The translations under genes and the position numbers were made by a program. A DNA stretch of 64,000 bases from Nocardioides_C sp963700955. GTDB taxonomy: Bacteria > Actinomycetota > Actinomycetes > Propionibacteriales > Nocardioidaceae. The stretch is from contig CAVOZH010000012.1 in assembly GCA_963700955.1 (NCBI GenBank), positions 310,001 to 374,000 of the forward strand, given 5' to 3'. This document shows, in pieces, positions 6,384 through 14,429 of the stretch. Every line of letters begins with the position of its first letter. Position 1 is the first letter of the stretch. The notes under the pieces are model-generated. The model worked only from the letters and a program-made list of their open reading frames with translations. It searched no databases and had not been told where the DNA came from.

Positions 6384-8777
6384 GTGAGCACAGCACCTCC
6401 GTCGGCCGGTGTCCCCACGCCGGCCGACGGGATGGTCCTGATCGGGGAGATGGCCGGCTCCGGCTACCGGACCCCCCCAGCGCTGGTCAGGCGCGCGGAC
6501 GGGCAGACGATCCAGCTGACCCCGCTCCTCTACCGCGTGCTCGCCGCGATCGACGGGCGGAGAACGCACGCAGAGATCGCCGAGCTGGTCAGCGACGAGA
6601 CCGACCGGCTGGTCTCGGCCGGAGACGTCGCGGCTCTCATCGAGGGGAAGCTGCTGCCGCTCGGGCTGCTGCGTCTCGCAGACGGCTCCCCACCGGCGGT
6701 GAAGCGCGCGGCACCCTTGCTCGGCCTGAAGTTCAGGTACGTCGTCAGCGATCCGGGGGTCACACGCAAGATCACCGCGCCGTTCGCGCGGCTGTTCCAC
6801 CCGCTCGTCGTGGTCGCCCTGCTGGGCGCGTTCACCGCGGTGTGCGCGTGGGTGCTCTTCGAGAAAGGCGTCGCGTCCGCGACTCATCAGGCTCTCTACG
6901 AGCCGGGGATGCTGCTGACCGTCCTGGCGGTCACCATCGTCTCTGCCGGGTTCCACGAGTTCGGGCACGCTGCCGCCGCGAGGTACGGCGGAGCAACCCC
7001 TGGCGCCATGGGCACGGGCCTGTACCTGGTCTGGCCGGCCTTCTACACCGACGTCACCGACAGCTACCGCCTCGGCCGGGCCGGAAGAGTCCGCACCGAC
7101 CTCGGCGGCCTGTACTTCAACGCGATCGTCGCCGTCGCGATGTTCGGCGTGTGGTGGCTCTCGCGCTGGGACGCGATCCTGCTCGTGATCGTCGCGCAGG
7201 TGCTCGAGATGCTCCGTCAGCTAGCTCCGCTCGTGCGGTTCGACGGCTATCACGTGCTGGCAGATGTCACCGGAGTGCCCGACCTCTACCACCACATCAA
7301 GCCCACTCTGCTCGGGCTGCTCCCCCACAACTGGGCCAAGCCCGAGCACCGGGTGCTCAAGCCGTGGGCGCGTGCGGTCGTCACGACCTGGGTGCTGCTC
7401 GTCGTACCCGTCCTCGCCGGCACGCTGCTGCTCATGGTCCTGCACTTCCCCCGCGTGGCTGCGACCGCGTGGGACAGCCTGGGCCGGCAGTGGTCGACCT
7501 TCCGCACCTCCTTCGCCGAGGGCGACGTGCTGGACATGGCTGTGCGGCTGGTCTCGATCGTGGCGATCGCGCTCCCGATCTTCGGCATGGCCTACGTCAT
7601 CACACGGCTCGTGCGGCGCGTCGGCACCAACACATGGCGCAGGACGGAGGGGCACCCCGGCCGTCGGGCCACTGCCGTGGTCGCCGGCCTGGCGCTCCTC
7701 GCCGGCGTGGCATGGGCGTGGTGGCCGGAGGGGGACCGCTACCGGCCGATCGAGTCCTACGAGCGTGGCACGCTGATCGACGCGCTCCCCGTTGCGGCAC
7801 CGTCGGGTCTCGCGCCCGGCGTGGTGGCGCGCGCGAGCACGGCTTGGCCGAGCGCCGAGCCGCTGCCCACCAGGAACCAGCCGGCGCTCTCCGTGGTCCT
7901 CGTGCCGCACGACCGCGACGGAGGTGTGGCAGACGACACGGTGGGCGCTGACCAGAGCTCCGACTCCAGGGCCGGGGACGTCGAGACCGCCGCCCCGGGC
8001 ACCTGGGTCTTCCCGTTCAACCGCCCACCGGCACCCGGCGAGGGCGACAACCAGGCGCTCGCGGTCAACACCGAGGACGGCTCCACCGTCTACGACGTCG
8101 CCTTCGCCTTGGTCTGGGCAGAGGACGAGACGACCGACAACGTCAACTCTGCCTACGCACTTGCCAGCTGCGCCGACTGTACGACGGTCGCGGTCGCGTT
8201 CCAGGTCGTCCTGGTGCTCGGCCAGAGCGACGTCGTGCCCCAGAACCTCGCCGCTGCGGTGAACTACAGCTGTATCGAGTGCGTCACGGGTGCGCTCGCC
8301 CAGCAGCTCGTCGTCACGCTGGATGGCCCCTTGAGCGACGCCCGTCGCGAGGAGCTGGCCGCTCTGTGGGCGCGGATCGCGCAGTACGGGACGACTCTCG
8401 AGGGCCGTTCGCTGAACGAGATCCGAGCGCAGCTGACCGAGTTCGAGAGGGAGATCCTCGCCGTCCTCGGCGTCCAGGCGAAGGACTCGTCCACGGGCAC
8501 GGTCGGGACGACACCGTCGCCGATACCCACCGCACCACCCACGGCGAGCCCGACCGCAACCAGCACGACAGGGATCGACTCGACGACGAGCGAACCGGAT
8601 CCCTATCCCGAGCCGACGTCGACACCGGCAACAGGCGCCACCTCCACCCAGGACGCCACAGCGGACACCGGCACCACCGCTCCCACCGCGAGCAGCCCTC
8701 CGCAGGAGAGCACCACGACCCCCACAGCGCAGCCCTCTGGAGCCGCGCCCTCTCCGACCGCGGCGAGCTCTCCCTGA
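6384..8777 (+). CDS. Membrane M50 metalloprotease with N-terminal PqqD-like domain and C-terminal CxxC domain
   Basis: 797 residues, GTG start. Residues about 40-100 look like a PqqD-type winged-helix (LTPLLYRVLAAIDGRRT, then EIAELVS), the fold used as a RiPP recognition element. Several membrane helices follow, with zinc motif HEFGH at 191-195 and a downstream FDGYH (D near 287), as in M50 site-2-type proteases. A further helix near 430-447 leads to a ~350-residue exterior part. That part holds two related units with CADC (~595) and CIEC (~630) and ends in a Ser/Thr/Pro-rich tail. Family members are called putative peptide zinc metalloproteases. Tight coupling to the repeat protein suggests that protein is its substrate or partner. 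Confidence 0.88.
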   Translation: MSTAPPSAGVPTPADGMVLIGEMAGSGYRTPPALVRRADGQTIQLTPLLYRVLAAIDGRRTHAEIAELVSDETDRLVSAGDVAALIEGKLLPLGLLRLADGSPPAVKRAAPLLGLKFRYVVSDPGVTRKITAPFARLFHPLVVVALLGAFTAVCAWVLFEKGVASATHQALYEPGMLLTVLAVTIVSAGFHEFGHAAAARYGGATPGAMGTGLYLVWPAFYTDVTDSYRLGRAGRVRTDLGGLYFNAIVAVAMFGVWWLSRWDAILLVIVAQVLEMLRQLAPLVRFDGYHVLADVTGVPDLYHHIKPTLLGLLPHNWAKPEHRVLKPWARAVVTTWVLLVVPVLAGTLLLMVLHFPRVAATAWDSLGRQWSTFRTSFAEGDVLDMAVRLVSIVAIALPIFGMAYVITRLVRRVGTNTWRRTEGHPGRRATAVVAGLALLAGVAWAWWPEGDRYRPIESYERGTLIDALPVAAPSGLAPGVVARASTAWPSAEPLPTRNQPALSVVLVPHDRDGGVADDTVGADQSSDSRAGDVETAAPGTWVFPFNRPPAPGEGDNQALAVNTEDGSTVYDVAFALVWAEDETTDNVNSAYALASCADCTTVAVAFQVVLVLGQSDVVPQNLAAAVNYSCIECVTGALAQQLVVTLDGPLSDARREELAALWARIAQYGTTLEGRSLNEIRAQLTEFEREILAVLGVQAKDSSTGTVGTTPSPIPTAPPTASPTATSTTGIDSTTSEPDPYPEPTSTPATGATSTQDATADTGTTAPTASSPPQESTTTPTAQPSGAAPSPTAASSP

Positions 8778-8904
8778 GGCTCACCGCTCGGCCGGGGGCC
8801 TGCGGCGCCCGTTGAGCCGCGTGCCGTGACCTTCGGCAGCGGTGCGCGTTGGACAGGTGACCGCCTTGTCCTGCAACACGCTCTGACTAGCCTCAGGATG
8901 CCCC

Positions 8905-10380
8905 ATGACCAGCCGCACCACCCGGTCCGACCGACGCCCCCACGTCGTACGCCTGCTCGCCGTCCTCGCAGTGGTCGCCCTCGGCGCGACCTTGATGGCC
9001 TCGACGTCCAACGCGAAGGGCGACGTGTCCCTGGCCGCCGTGCCTCGTGCGGACTGCGGCCCCGGGTCACGGCCGGAGACGTCGATCCAGGGCCGGGTGC
9101 CCGCGCACGACTACGACACCGGGCGGGCGCAGAAGGGGTACACCTGCAACACGCGCCAGGTCAGCCACCACGGCGGCAGCGGCGGCTTCAAGGTGCTCCG
9201 GTACGCCGACCGCAGCGGTCGCGCTTGCGCCTACTACGACTCGACGTTGCTCGCCCCCAGCGACGTGCCGTTCAACGTCGGCCGTGAAGGCACCGGGGTC
9301 GTGACGCTCGACATGTCCGACCCGCGGCACCCGAAGCAGACGGCCAACCTGGTCACCGCCGCGATGCAGAGCCCCCACGAGTCGCTGCTGCTCAACCAGA
9401 GGCGCGGCCTGCTCGTCGCGGTGCTCGGAAACCCGGCCACCAACGTCGGGATGATCGACGTGTACGACGTCAAGGGCGACTGCCGCACCCCCCGGCTGCT
9501 GTCGAGCACACCGACAGGAGTGCTGGGCCACGAGAGCGGGTTCGCCCCCGACGGCAAGACGTTCTACGTGTCGTCGACCGGAGGGCAGACCCTCGTCGCG
9601 GTCGACCTGACCGACCCGCGGGCGCCTCGGCCGATCTGGACCCGGACCGGGGTCGTCTACCACGGGATGCGGGTCAGCGCCGACGGCAACCGCCTCTACG
9701 TCGCCGAGATCGGCAAGCCCGGCAACGGCGTGATGTCCAACGGCGGCCTGGCGATCCTCGACGTCAGCCAGATCCAGGCCCGCAAGGCCGACCCACAGGT
9801 CCCGGTGGTCAGCAAGCTCGCCTGGCGCAGCGGCTCGATCCCCCAGGTCCCGATCCCGATCACCATCCGCCGCCACAAGTACCTCCTCGAGGTCGACGAG
9901 TTCGCGAACTACCGCACCAACCAGCCCACCGTCTACGACGCCGGCGCCAAGGTCGGTGCCGCGCGGCTGATCAACATCGACGACGAGAAGCACCCGCGCG
10001 TGGTGTCCAACATCCGCCTCCAGGTCAACCAGCCGTGGGCCCGCAAGGGACCCTCGCAGAACGACCCCGGCGCGCAGCTGCAGGTCCAGGGGTACGCCGC
10101 GCACTACTGCTCGGTGCCGCGGGCCAAGGACCCCGAGCTCGTCGCGTGCAGCTTCATCGCCTCGGGCCTGCGCATCTTCGACATCCGCAACCCGCGCGCT
10201 CCCAAGGAGGTCGGCTACTTCAACAAGCCGCTCGCTCCGGGAGTCAAGCCACCTCGTGAGGGTGCGCACGCGATGTCGGCGCCGGCGTGGGACATGAAGC
10301 GCAAGCAGATCTGGTACACCGACGGCAACACCGGCTTCTACGCCGTCCGTCTGACCAACGGCATCGCGCCACGCTGGTAG
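8905..10380 (+). CDS. Secreted LVIVD-repeat beta-propeller protein
   Basis: 491 residues with an N-terminal export signal: basic RSDRRPH, then the hydrophobic stretch LLAVLAVVALGATLMA, with cleavage likely near residue 37. The mature part has repeated blades with VVTLDMSDPRHPKQ, VAVDLTDPRAPRPIW and RIFDIRNPRAPKEVG, the LVIVD repeat pattern. Such proteins fold as exported propellers and usually bind partners; no enzymatic role is known. Seven or so Cys residues could form disulfides. It stands alone, convergent with the histidine kinase gene. The biological role is unknown. Confidence 0.88.
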   Translation: MTSRTTRSDRRPHVVRLLAVLAVVALGATLMASTSNAKGDVSLAAVPRADCGPGSRPETSIQGRVPAHDYDTGRAQKGYTCNTRQVSHHGGSGGFKVLRYADRSGRACAYYDSTLLAPSDVPFNVGREGTGVVTLDMSDPRHPKQTANLVTAAMQSPHESLLLNQRRGLLVAVLGNPATNVGMIDVYDVKGDCRTPRLLSSTPTGVLGHESGFAPDGKTFYVSSTGGQTLVAVDLTDPRAPRPIWTRTGVVYHGMRVSADGNRLYVAEIGKPGNGVMSNGGLAILDVSQIQARKADPQVPVVSKLAWRSGSIPQVPIPITIRRHKYLLEVDEFANYRTNQPTVYDAGAKVGAARLINIDDEKHPRVVSNIRLQVNQPWARKGPSQNDPGAQLQVQGYAAHYCSVPRAKDPELVACSFIASGLRIFDIRNPRAPKEVGYFNKPLAPGVKPPREGAHAMSAPAWDMKRKQIWYTDGNTGFYAVRLTNGIAPRW

Positions 10381-10400
10381 GCGGCCTGACGACGACCCGG

Positions 10401-11135
10401 TCAGGCGGGGAGCTCGAACCACACGGTCGTGCCCCCGCCGGCCGCGTCCTCCATGCCGATCCGGCCGCCGTGGGCCTCGATCACACGCCTTGCGGTAGCG
10501 AGACCGATGCCGCCGCCCTCGACCCTCTTGTCCGCCCGGGCGAAGAGCACGAACATCGACTCGCGCCGCTCGGGGGCGACGCCGATGCCGTTGTCGGTCA
10601 CGCACACGCGCCAGTGACCGTCGTGGCGTTGGGCGGTCACCTCGACACCGGGCGGCGTGTCGGGGCGGGCGAACTTCAGTGCGTTGGAGAGCAGGTTGAG
10701 CGCGACGGCGTACAGCTGGCTCCGGTCGGCCGGGAGCACCGGCAACGGCCCGACGCTGATCTCTGCCTTCGACTCCTCGATGACCGGCGCGAGGTCGGTC
10801 AGCGCCGCTTCGAAGACCCTGCCGAGGTCCGTCACGCTCAACGCGGGCGCGCCACCCTCGCGTGCGTAGGTGACCATCGCCTCGATCATGGTGTTCATCC
10901 GGTGTGCCGCTCGCGAGATGCCGTCGACCATCCAGCGAAGGTCCGCGTCGTCGGAGACGACAGTCTCACCCGCGAGCATCTCGGCGTTGGCAAGGATGGC
11001 GGTCAGGGGCGTACGCAGGTCGTGGCTCACCTGCCCGGCGAAGAGCGTGAGGTGGTCGTTCGAGTGCTTCAGCTCCGTGCGGGTCTCGACGACCTCGCGC
11101 AGCAGCTGGTCGAGCTGGTCGCTTTCAGCCTCCAT
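10401..11135 (-). CDS. Soluble sensor histidine kinase
   Basis: 244 residues, with no membrane segment and no recognisable input domain. An N-terminal helix (1-28) precedes the HisKA dimerisation domain with phospho-acceptor His in SHDLRTPL (about residue 38). The HATPase_c domain follows: N-box NLLSNALKFARP (~147), G1 DNGIGV and G2 GGGIGLATARRVIEAHGG. GGGGGA lies eight bases before the ATG. No response regulator is adjacent, so it is an orphan. It resembles the C-terminal half of larger bacteriophytochrome- or GAF-type kinases and may work with a separate sensor. Confidence 0.9.
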   Translation of the reverse strand: MEAESDQLDQLLREVVETRTELKHSNDHLTLFAGQVSHDLRTPLTAILANAEMLAGETVVSDDADLRWMVDGISRAAHRMNTMIEAMVTYAREGGAPALSVTDLGRVFEAALTDLAPVIEESKAEISVGPLPVLPADRSQLYAVALNLLSNALKFARPDTPPGVEVTAQRHDGHWRVCVTDNGIGVAPERRESMFVLFARADKRVEGGGIGLATARRVIEAHGGRIGMEDAAGGGTTVWFELPA

Positions 11136-11295
11136 GCCGCATATCCCCCATCTGTTGCGTTTCGGTCATCCTCCCAGAACCGGAACGCTCTGGTCCCGGA
11201 AGACCCGACCCCGGTCTGCAGGTCGAGACGTTCGTCGGACACAGTCGTGCGGCGGTAGCAGGCAGGTGACCCCTGTTCCTGGCGCAAACCAGGAG

Positions 11296-11326
11296 TGGGC
11301 CGCCCCCAGGTAGCAAGGGCGGCCCA
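11296..11326 (-). terminator. Strong hairpin terminator after the secreted Ala/Lys-rich protein gene
   Basis: Perfect 10-bp inverted repeat TGGGCCGCCC (11296-11305) / GGGCGGCCCA (11317-11326) with an 11-base loop, 20 bases downstream of the stop of the minus-strand gene at 11347. It also separates that gene from the histidine kinase. The rest of 11136-11346 shows no gene. Confidence 0.75.
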
Positions 11327-11346
11327 CATCAAGATGACTTCTCAGA

Positions 11347-12036
11347 TCAGTTGGTCGTACCGGCGTCAGGCGCGGGGGCCGGTGCCGGTGCCGGTGCCGG
11401 TGCCTCGGGAGCCTCAGGCGTGTCGGTGGACGGGTCGGAGCCCGCCTCCTCGACCGCCGTCTGGACCTTGGCCAGCACTCGCTGCGCTGCGCGCAGGTCG
11501 GCGCGCGACGTCGTGGCGTCGTAGCCCTCCAGCTTCTCGATCAGCGCTGCGAGGTCACCCGCCTCGGGCAGCGCAGCGGCTCGCGGCTCGAGCGAGCCGG
11601 CAACCCGGAGCTGGTTGACGATCGTGTTGTACACCTCGGGCCGGACCTTGTGGACCTCGCGGGCGAGCGCCCTCAGGTCATCGCCTGACGCAACGGCGAA
11701 GGAGCTCTTGAGCGCCGTCAGGTCGGTGCGGTCGCCGGTGATGTTCAGCACCACGGCGGTCTCCATGTCGTCCGCGAGGCGCACGACCTTGTGGGCTCGG
11801 GCCAGGCGGCCGAGGTAGGCGTCCTTGCGAGCCACTTCCCTGCTGAGCCTGCGCTGCGCCGCGGTGAGCGCACGGTCCGCCTTTGCGGCCTTGTGAGTCT
11901 TGTGAGCCTTGACGGCCTTGTGCTCGGTCCTGGCGTGCGCCGCCTTCGGCGCTGCAGAAGCAACCGGCGCGGTTACGCCCAGGGCAACGGCGGCGGTCAG
12001 TGCAGCCGCCACGGCGTTGCGAGTCATGCGGTTCAT
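11347..12036 (-). CDS. Secreted Ala/Lys/Pro-rich protein of unknown function
   Basis: About 229 residues from MNRMTRNAV; an upstream ATG at 12054 would add six residues. It has a clear signal peptide (AAVALGVTAPVASAA, cleavage after ASA). A Lys/His/Ala-rich segment (HKAVKAHKTHKAAKA) and a helical region (about 55-190) follow. The tail is acidic and Pro-rich, ending in an (AP)n run encoded by four tandem GGTGCC hexamers at 11381-11404. The charged N-terminal segment may contact cell wall polymers. No family recognised. It has its own promoter region with a hairpin leader and a strong terminator. Confidence 0.75.
   Translation of the reverse strand: MNRMTRNAVAAALTAAVALGVTAPVASAAPKAAHARTEHKAVKAHKTHKAAKADRALTAAQRRLSREVARKDAYLGRLARAHKVVRLADDMETAVVLNITGDRTDLTALKSSFAVASGDDLRALAREVHKVRPEVYNTIVNQLRVAGSLEPRAAALPEAGDLAALIEKLEGYDATTSRADLRAAQRVLAKVQTAVEEAGSDPSTDTPEAPEAPAPAPAPAPAPDAGTTN
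11381..11404 (-). repeat. Four tandem 6-bp repeats coding Pro-Ala
   Basis: GGTGCC repeated four times (plus strand) inside the secreted-protein gene, giving the Ala-Pro tail. Short in-frame units like this change copy number easily without breaking the frame. Confidence 0.8.
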
Positions 12037-12063
12037 CAGTGGCCTCCCAGTCACTCATGAGGG

Positions 12064-12086
12064 GTTCGCCATCCCAGCGGGCGAAC
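12064..12086 (-). promoter_or_regulatory. Leader hairpin upstream of the secreted protein gene
   Basis: GTTCGCC (12064-12070) / GGCGAAC (12080-12086), a perfect 7-bp stem with a 9-base loop, 28-50 bases upstream of the start at 12036. It could be an operator or part of an mRNA leader structure. No known riboswitch could be matched by eye. Confidence 0.35.
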
Positions 12087-12180
12087 TCTTTACTTTGACC
12101 CAAGCAGTATGTCCGCTCTGGGGTGCCTACGTGGGGAAACTGCCGAATTGCCCCGACGACCTCGGTTAGGGTCCGCAACC

Positions 12181-12837
12181 ATGGAGAACAAGGTGCTCGT
12201 CGTGGTGGGTGCAGGCCCGGGGCTCGGGGCGTCGGTCGCGAGGAGGTTCGGTCGGGAGGGGTACGACGTCGCCCTGGTCGCCCGCTCCCCCGAGCCACTC
12301 GAGCGACTCGGCTCCGAGCTGCAGGCGGCCGGCGTCACCACAGGGTGGACCCCCGTCGACATCACCGACGCCGAGGCCCTGACCGGTGCCATCACCCGCT
12401 TCGGCCAGCACCTTGGCCACATCGACGTACTCCACTTCAACCCGAGCGCCTTCCGCCACCGGGACCCTCTGCACCTCAGCGCGGACGAGCTGCTCGCGGA
12501 CCTTCACGTCGGAGTCGGAGCGCTGCTCACGGCCGTCCAAGCGGCGAGGCCCGCGATGCCGTCGGGGGCACGGGTGACCGTGACCGGGAGCATGGCGGCC
12601 GACCGCCCCTGGCACGAAGCCTGCTCACTCGGCGTACAGAAGGCAGCGCTACGCAACCTCGTGCTCAGCCTCGACCGGACCCTGGCCCCGGACGGCATCC
12701 GTGCCATGTCCTTGACGGTGAACGGCACTCTCGCACCCGAGACCGCGTTCTCCCCTGACCGGGTCGCCGACGCGATCTACGCGGCGACCCTGACCCCGGA
12801 CGAGGACTGGCGCGCCGAGGTCGCCTACGACGGGTGA
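12181..12837 (+). CDS. Short-chain dehydrogenase/reductase family protein lacking the catalytic Tyr
   Basis: 218 residues from the ATG at 12181, Rossmann fold. The nucleotide-binding motif GAGPGLGASVARRFG (9-23) and VDITDAEAL near 60 fit NADP-type SDRs, and Ser in VTVTGSMAAD is kept. The usual YxxxK is LGVQK in SLGVQKAALRNLV: the Lys is present but the Tyr position is Leu. It may therefore be a binding or regulatory member, or use another residue. The start was chosen because MENKVLVVVGAG is the normal SDR beginning. Monocistronic. Confidence 0.85.
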   Translation: MENKVLVVVGAGPGLGASVARRFGREGYDVALVARSPEPLERLGSELQAAGVTTGWTPVDITDAEALTGAITRFGQHLGHIDVLHFNPSAFRHRDPLHLSADELLADLHVGVGALLTAVQAARPAMPSGARVTVTGSMAADRPWHEACSLGVQKAALRNLVLSLDRTLAPDGIRAMSLTVNGTLAPETAFSPDRVADAIYAATLTPDEDWRAEVAYDG

Positions 12838-12877
12838 GCGTCACCCGCCGGCTGGAGTCCTCGTGGCACGACTCGGT

Positions 12878-13126
12878 TCAGCCGTTGCCTGTGCGTCCAC
12901 GCCGCTCGTACTCACGGATCTTGTCGATGATGATCGTGGACAGCGCGGAGTCGAGCTCTCGGTGGTCCCAGGCGGTCTCCTTGAGGTCGTCGACCAGCGC
13001 CCGGAGTCCGACCAGCTCGTCGCGTTCACGCTGGCTGAGCGTCCTCGAAGCCGCGCCCATCCCGAAGAGGTAGAGCATCAGACCGAGCAGACCCACCACG
13101 AGCAGCAAGCCGAGGAGCGTGCCCAT
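12878..13126 (-). CDS. Small single-pass membrane protein
   Basis: 82 residues. One N-terminal membrane helix (about 3-24, Leu/Gly-rich) is followed by a charged cytoplasmic helix with RERDELVGLRALVDDLKETA and ending KIREYERRGRTGNG. AAGGGG precedes the ATG. This layout (short anchor plus helical tail) is common for small actinobacterial membrane proteins of unknown role. No family recognised. Confidence 0.7.
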   Translation of the reverse strand: MGTLLGLLLVVGLLGLMLYLFGMGAASRTLSQRERDELVGLRALVDDLKETAWDHRELDSALSTIIIDKIREYERRGRTGNG

Positions 13127-13264
13127 CTCAACCCCTTCCGCCGAGGACGCAGGCGCGTCGGACTCTTAGGCCATCATCGGTTCGACGGGGCCGAGCGGTA
13201 AAGGCGGCCCAGACCTACGGCACGCTCAGGGCAGCGCTGGAGTCGGTCTCGGTTCCTTCTCCCG

Positions 13265-13471
13265 GTGATCATCTGGGCGAACGGGACTTTCGGAGTCGGC
13301 AAGACGACGACGGCCAGGACATCCGGAAGTGGCGGCACGAGCACGTCGAGAGGTTCGCGGCCGTGGCTCCTCGAGTCTGCGGACCTGGTGGTCGACACGG
13401 CGACCGCCGATCCCGAAACCGTCGCCGCAGAGGTCTTCAAGCACGTCGAGGCCGCAACCGATCTGGACTAG
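13265..13471 (+). pseudogene. Remnant of a P-loop ATP-binding kinase-like gene
   Basis: The GTG-started frame begins with intact MIIWANGTFGVGKTTTA (Walker A), the start of a common ~180-residue actinobacterial P-loop protein. The middle ~110 residues are missing. The C-terminus ADLVVDTATADPETVAAEVFKHV is present, but the piece before it, WRHEHVERFAAVAP, sits in the +1 frame (13328-13372), so there is also a frameshift. The best reading is a gene with a large internal deletion. A 68-residue product could still be made but would lack the fold. Confidence 0.65.
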
Positions 13472-13536
13472 CCGGGCCTCAGGCGTGGCGGTGCCTCAGG
13501 CCGCCGTCGGCATCGACCGCCACGCCGCCCCTTCCG

Positions 13537-13582
13537 GTCGTGTGGGTGAGGCCTCCCTATACGGAGGCGTCACCCACACGAC
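13537..13582 (-). terminator. Large hairpin between the kinase remnant and dienelactone hydrolase gene
   Basis: A 13-bp perfect outer stem (GTCGTGTGGGTGA 13537-13549 / 13570-13582), one mismatch, then a 6-bp inner stem GCCTCC/GGAGGC around loop CTATAC. It lies 10 bases after the stop of the minus-strand hydrolase and can serve both convergent genes. Confidence 0.75.
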
Positions 13583-13591
13583 GGCCGTCGC

Positions 13592-14356
13592 TCAGCGGTG
13601 CCGGGTGAGGGTGCGGCCCAGGAGGTCGAGCAGGCGCTCCCAGTGACGCTCGGTCGCCGCCGCGTCATAAGCGGCCGTGTCGGCCATGGTGAACCCGTGC
13701 GCTGCCCCGTCGTACAGCTCGGCGCGGTGGCTCACGCCGGCCGCGGCGAGCGCGACGGCCAGCCGCTGCTGCTGCTCCGGCGGCATCGAACCGTCGTTGT
13801 CGGCGTGGCCGACGTACACCTCGCTCCGGAGCCGGTCGAGGAGGAGGTGCGGGCTGTCGGGCTGGTCGGTTGCGAGCCGGCCCCCATGGAAGCTGGCCAC
13901 CGCTGCCACGCGGTCGGGGGCGTGCGCGGCGGTGCGAAGGGCGAGCCCCCCGCCCATGCAGTAGCCGACCGTTCCGACGGGTCCCTCGGCGACCCGGCCG
14001 TCGTCAGCGAGGAAGGAGAGGTACGCATCCGCGTCGCGCATCGCGAGCTCGGGTGTCAGGGCCTGCATGACCGGTCCGAGCCTCTCGAACGCCCCCGCGC
14101 GGTTCTCGGGCCGGCTGAGATCCCCCAGGTCGACGACGGGCGCGGGTCCGTTGCGGTAGAAGACGTTGGGCACCACTACGACGTACCCCTCCGCGGCCAA
14201 CCGGGCGGCCATCTCCTCCAACCGCGGACGCAGCCCGAACGCGTCCATGTAGAGCAGTACCCCGGGGTGGGGCCCACCCTCGACCGGGGCGGCCAGGATG
14301 GCGTCGGCCACGCCGTCGGCGGTCGGGATCTCGATCGTCGTGGTCTGCACCTTCAT
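13592..14356 (-). CDS. Dienelactone hydrolase family protein
   Basis: Alpha/beta hydrolase of 254 residues from MKVQTTTIEIPTADG; the open frame extends further but the extra residues do not look like protein. The nucleophilic Cys is in GYCMGGG (near 120), the catalytic His in DGAAHGFTM near 215, and an Asp lies in VYVGHADNDGSMP. Family members cleave dienelactone in chlorocatechol breakdown or act as general esterases. No aromatic-degradation genes are adjacent, so the substrate is open. Its start faces the pentapeptide gene across 73 bases. Confidence 0.9.
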   Translation of the reverse strand: MKVQTTTIEIPTADGVADAILAAPVEGGPHPGVLLYMDAFGLRPRLEEMAARLAAEGYVVVVPNVFYRNGPAPVVDLGDLSRPENRAGAFERLGPVMQALTPELAMRDADAYLSFLADDGRVAEGPVGTVGYCMGGGLALRTAAHAPDRVAAVASFHGGRLATDQPDSPHLLLDRLRSEVYVGHADNDGSMPPEQQQRLAVALAAAGVSHRAELYDGAAHGFTMADTAAYDAAATERHWERLLDLLGRTLTRHR

Positions 14357-14429
14357 GCCGCTCAGTGTTGCAGCCACCCGAAGCAGGCGCCCGAGCTCTT
14401 CGGTGGGCGCCCTGTGCGACAGTTTCCGC

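Noticed and set aside
5529..6968. 479-codon minus-strand frame across the repeat-protein gene
   Set aside because: Shadow of the repetitive plus-strand gene; overlaps two better genes.
14298..14429. Longer N-terminus for the pentapeptide protein
   Set aside because: Overlaps the divergent hydrolase start and is not made of pentapeptides; GTG 14430 fits better.
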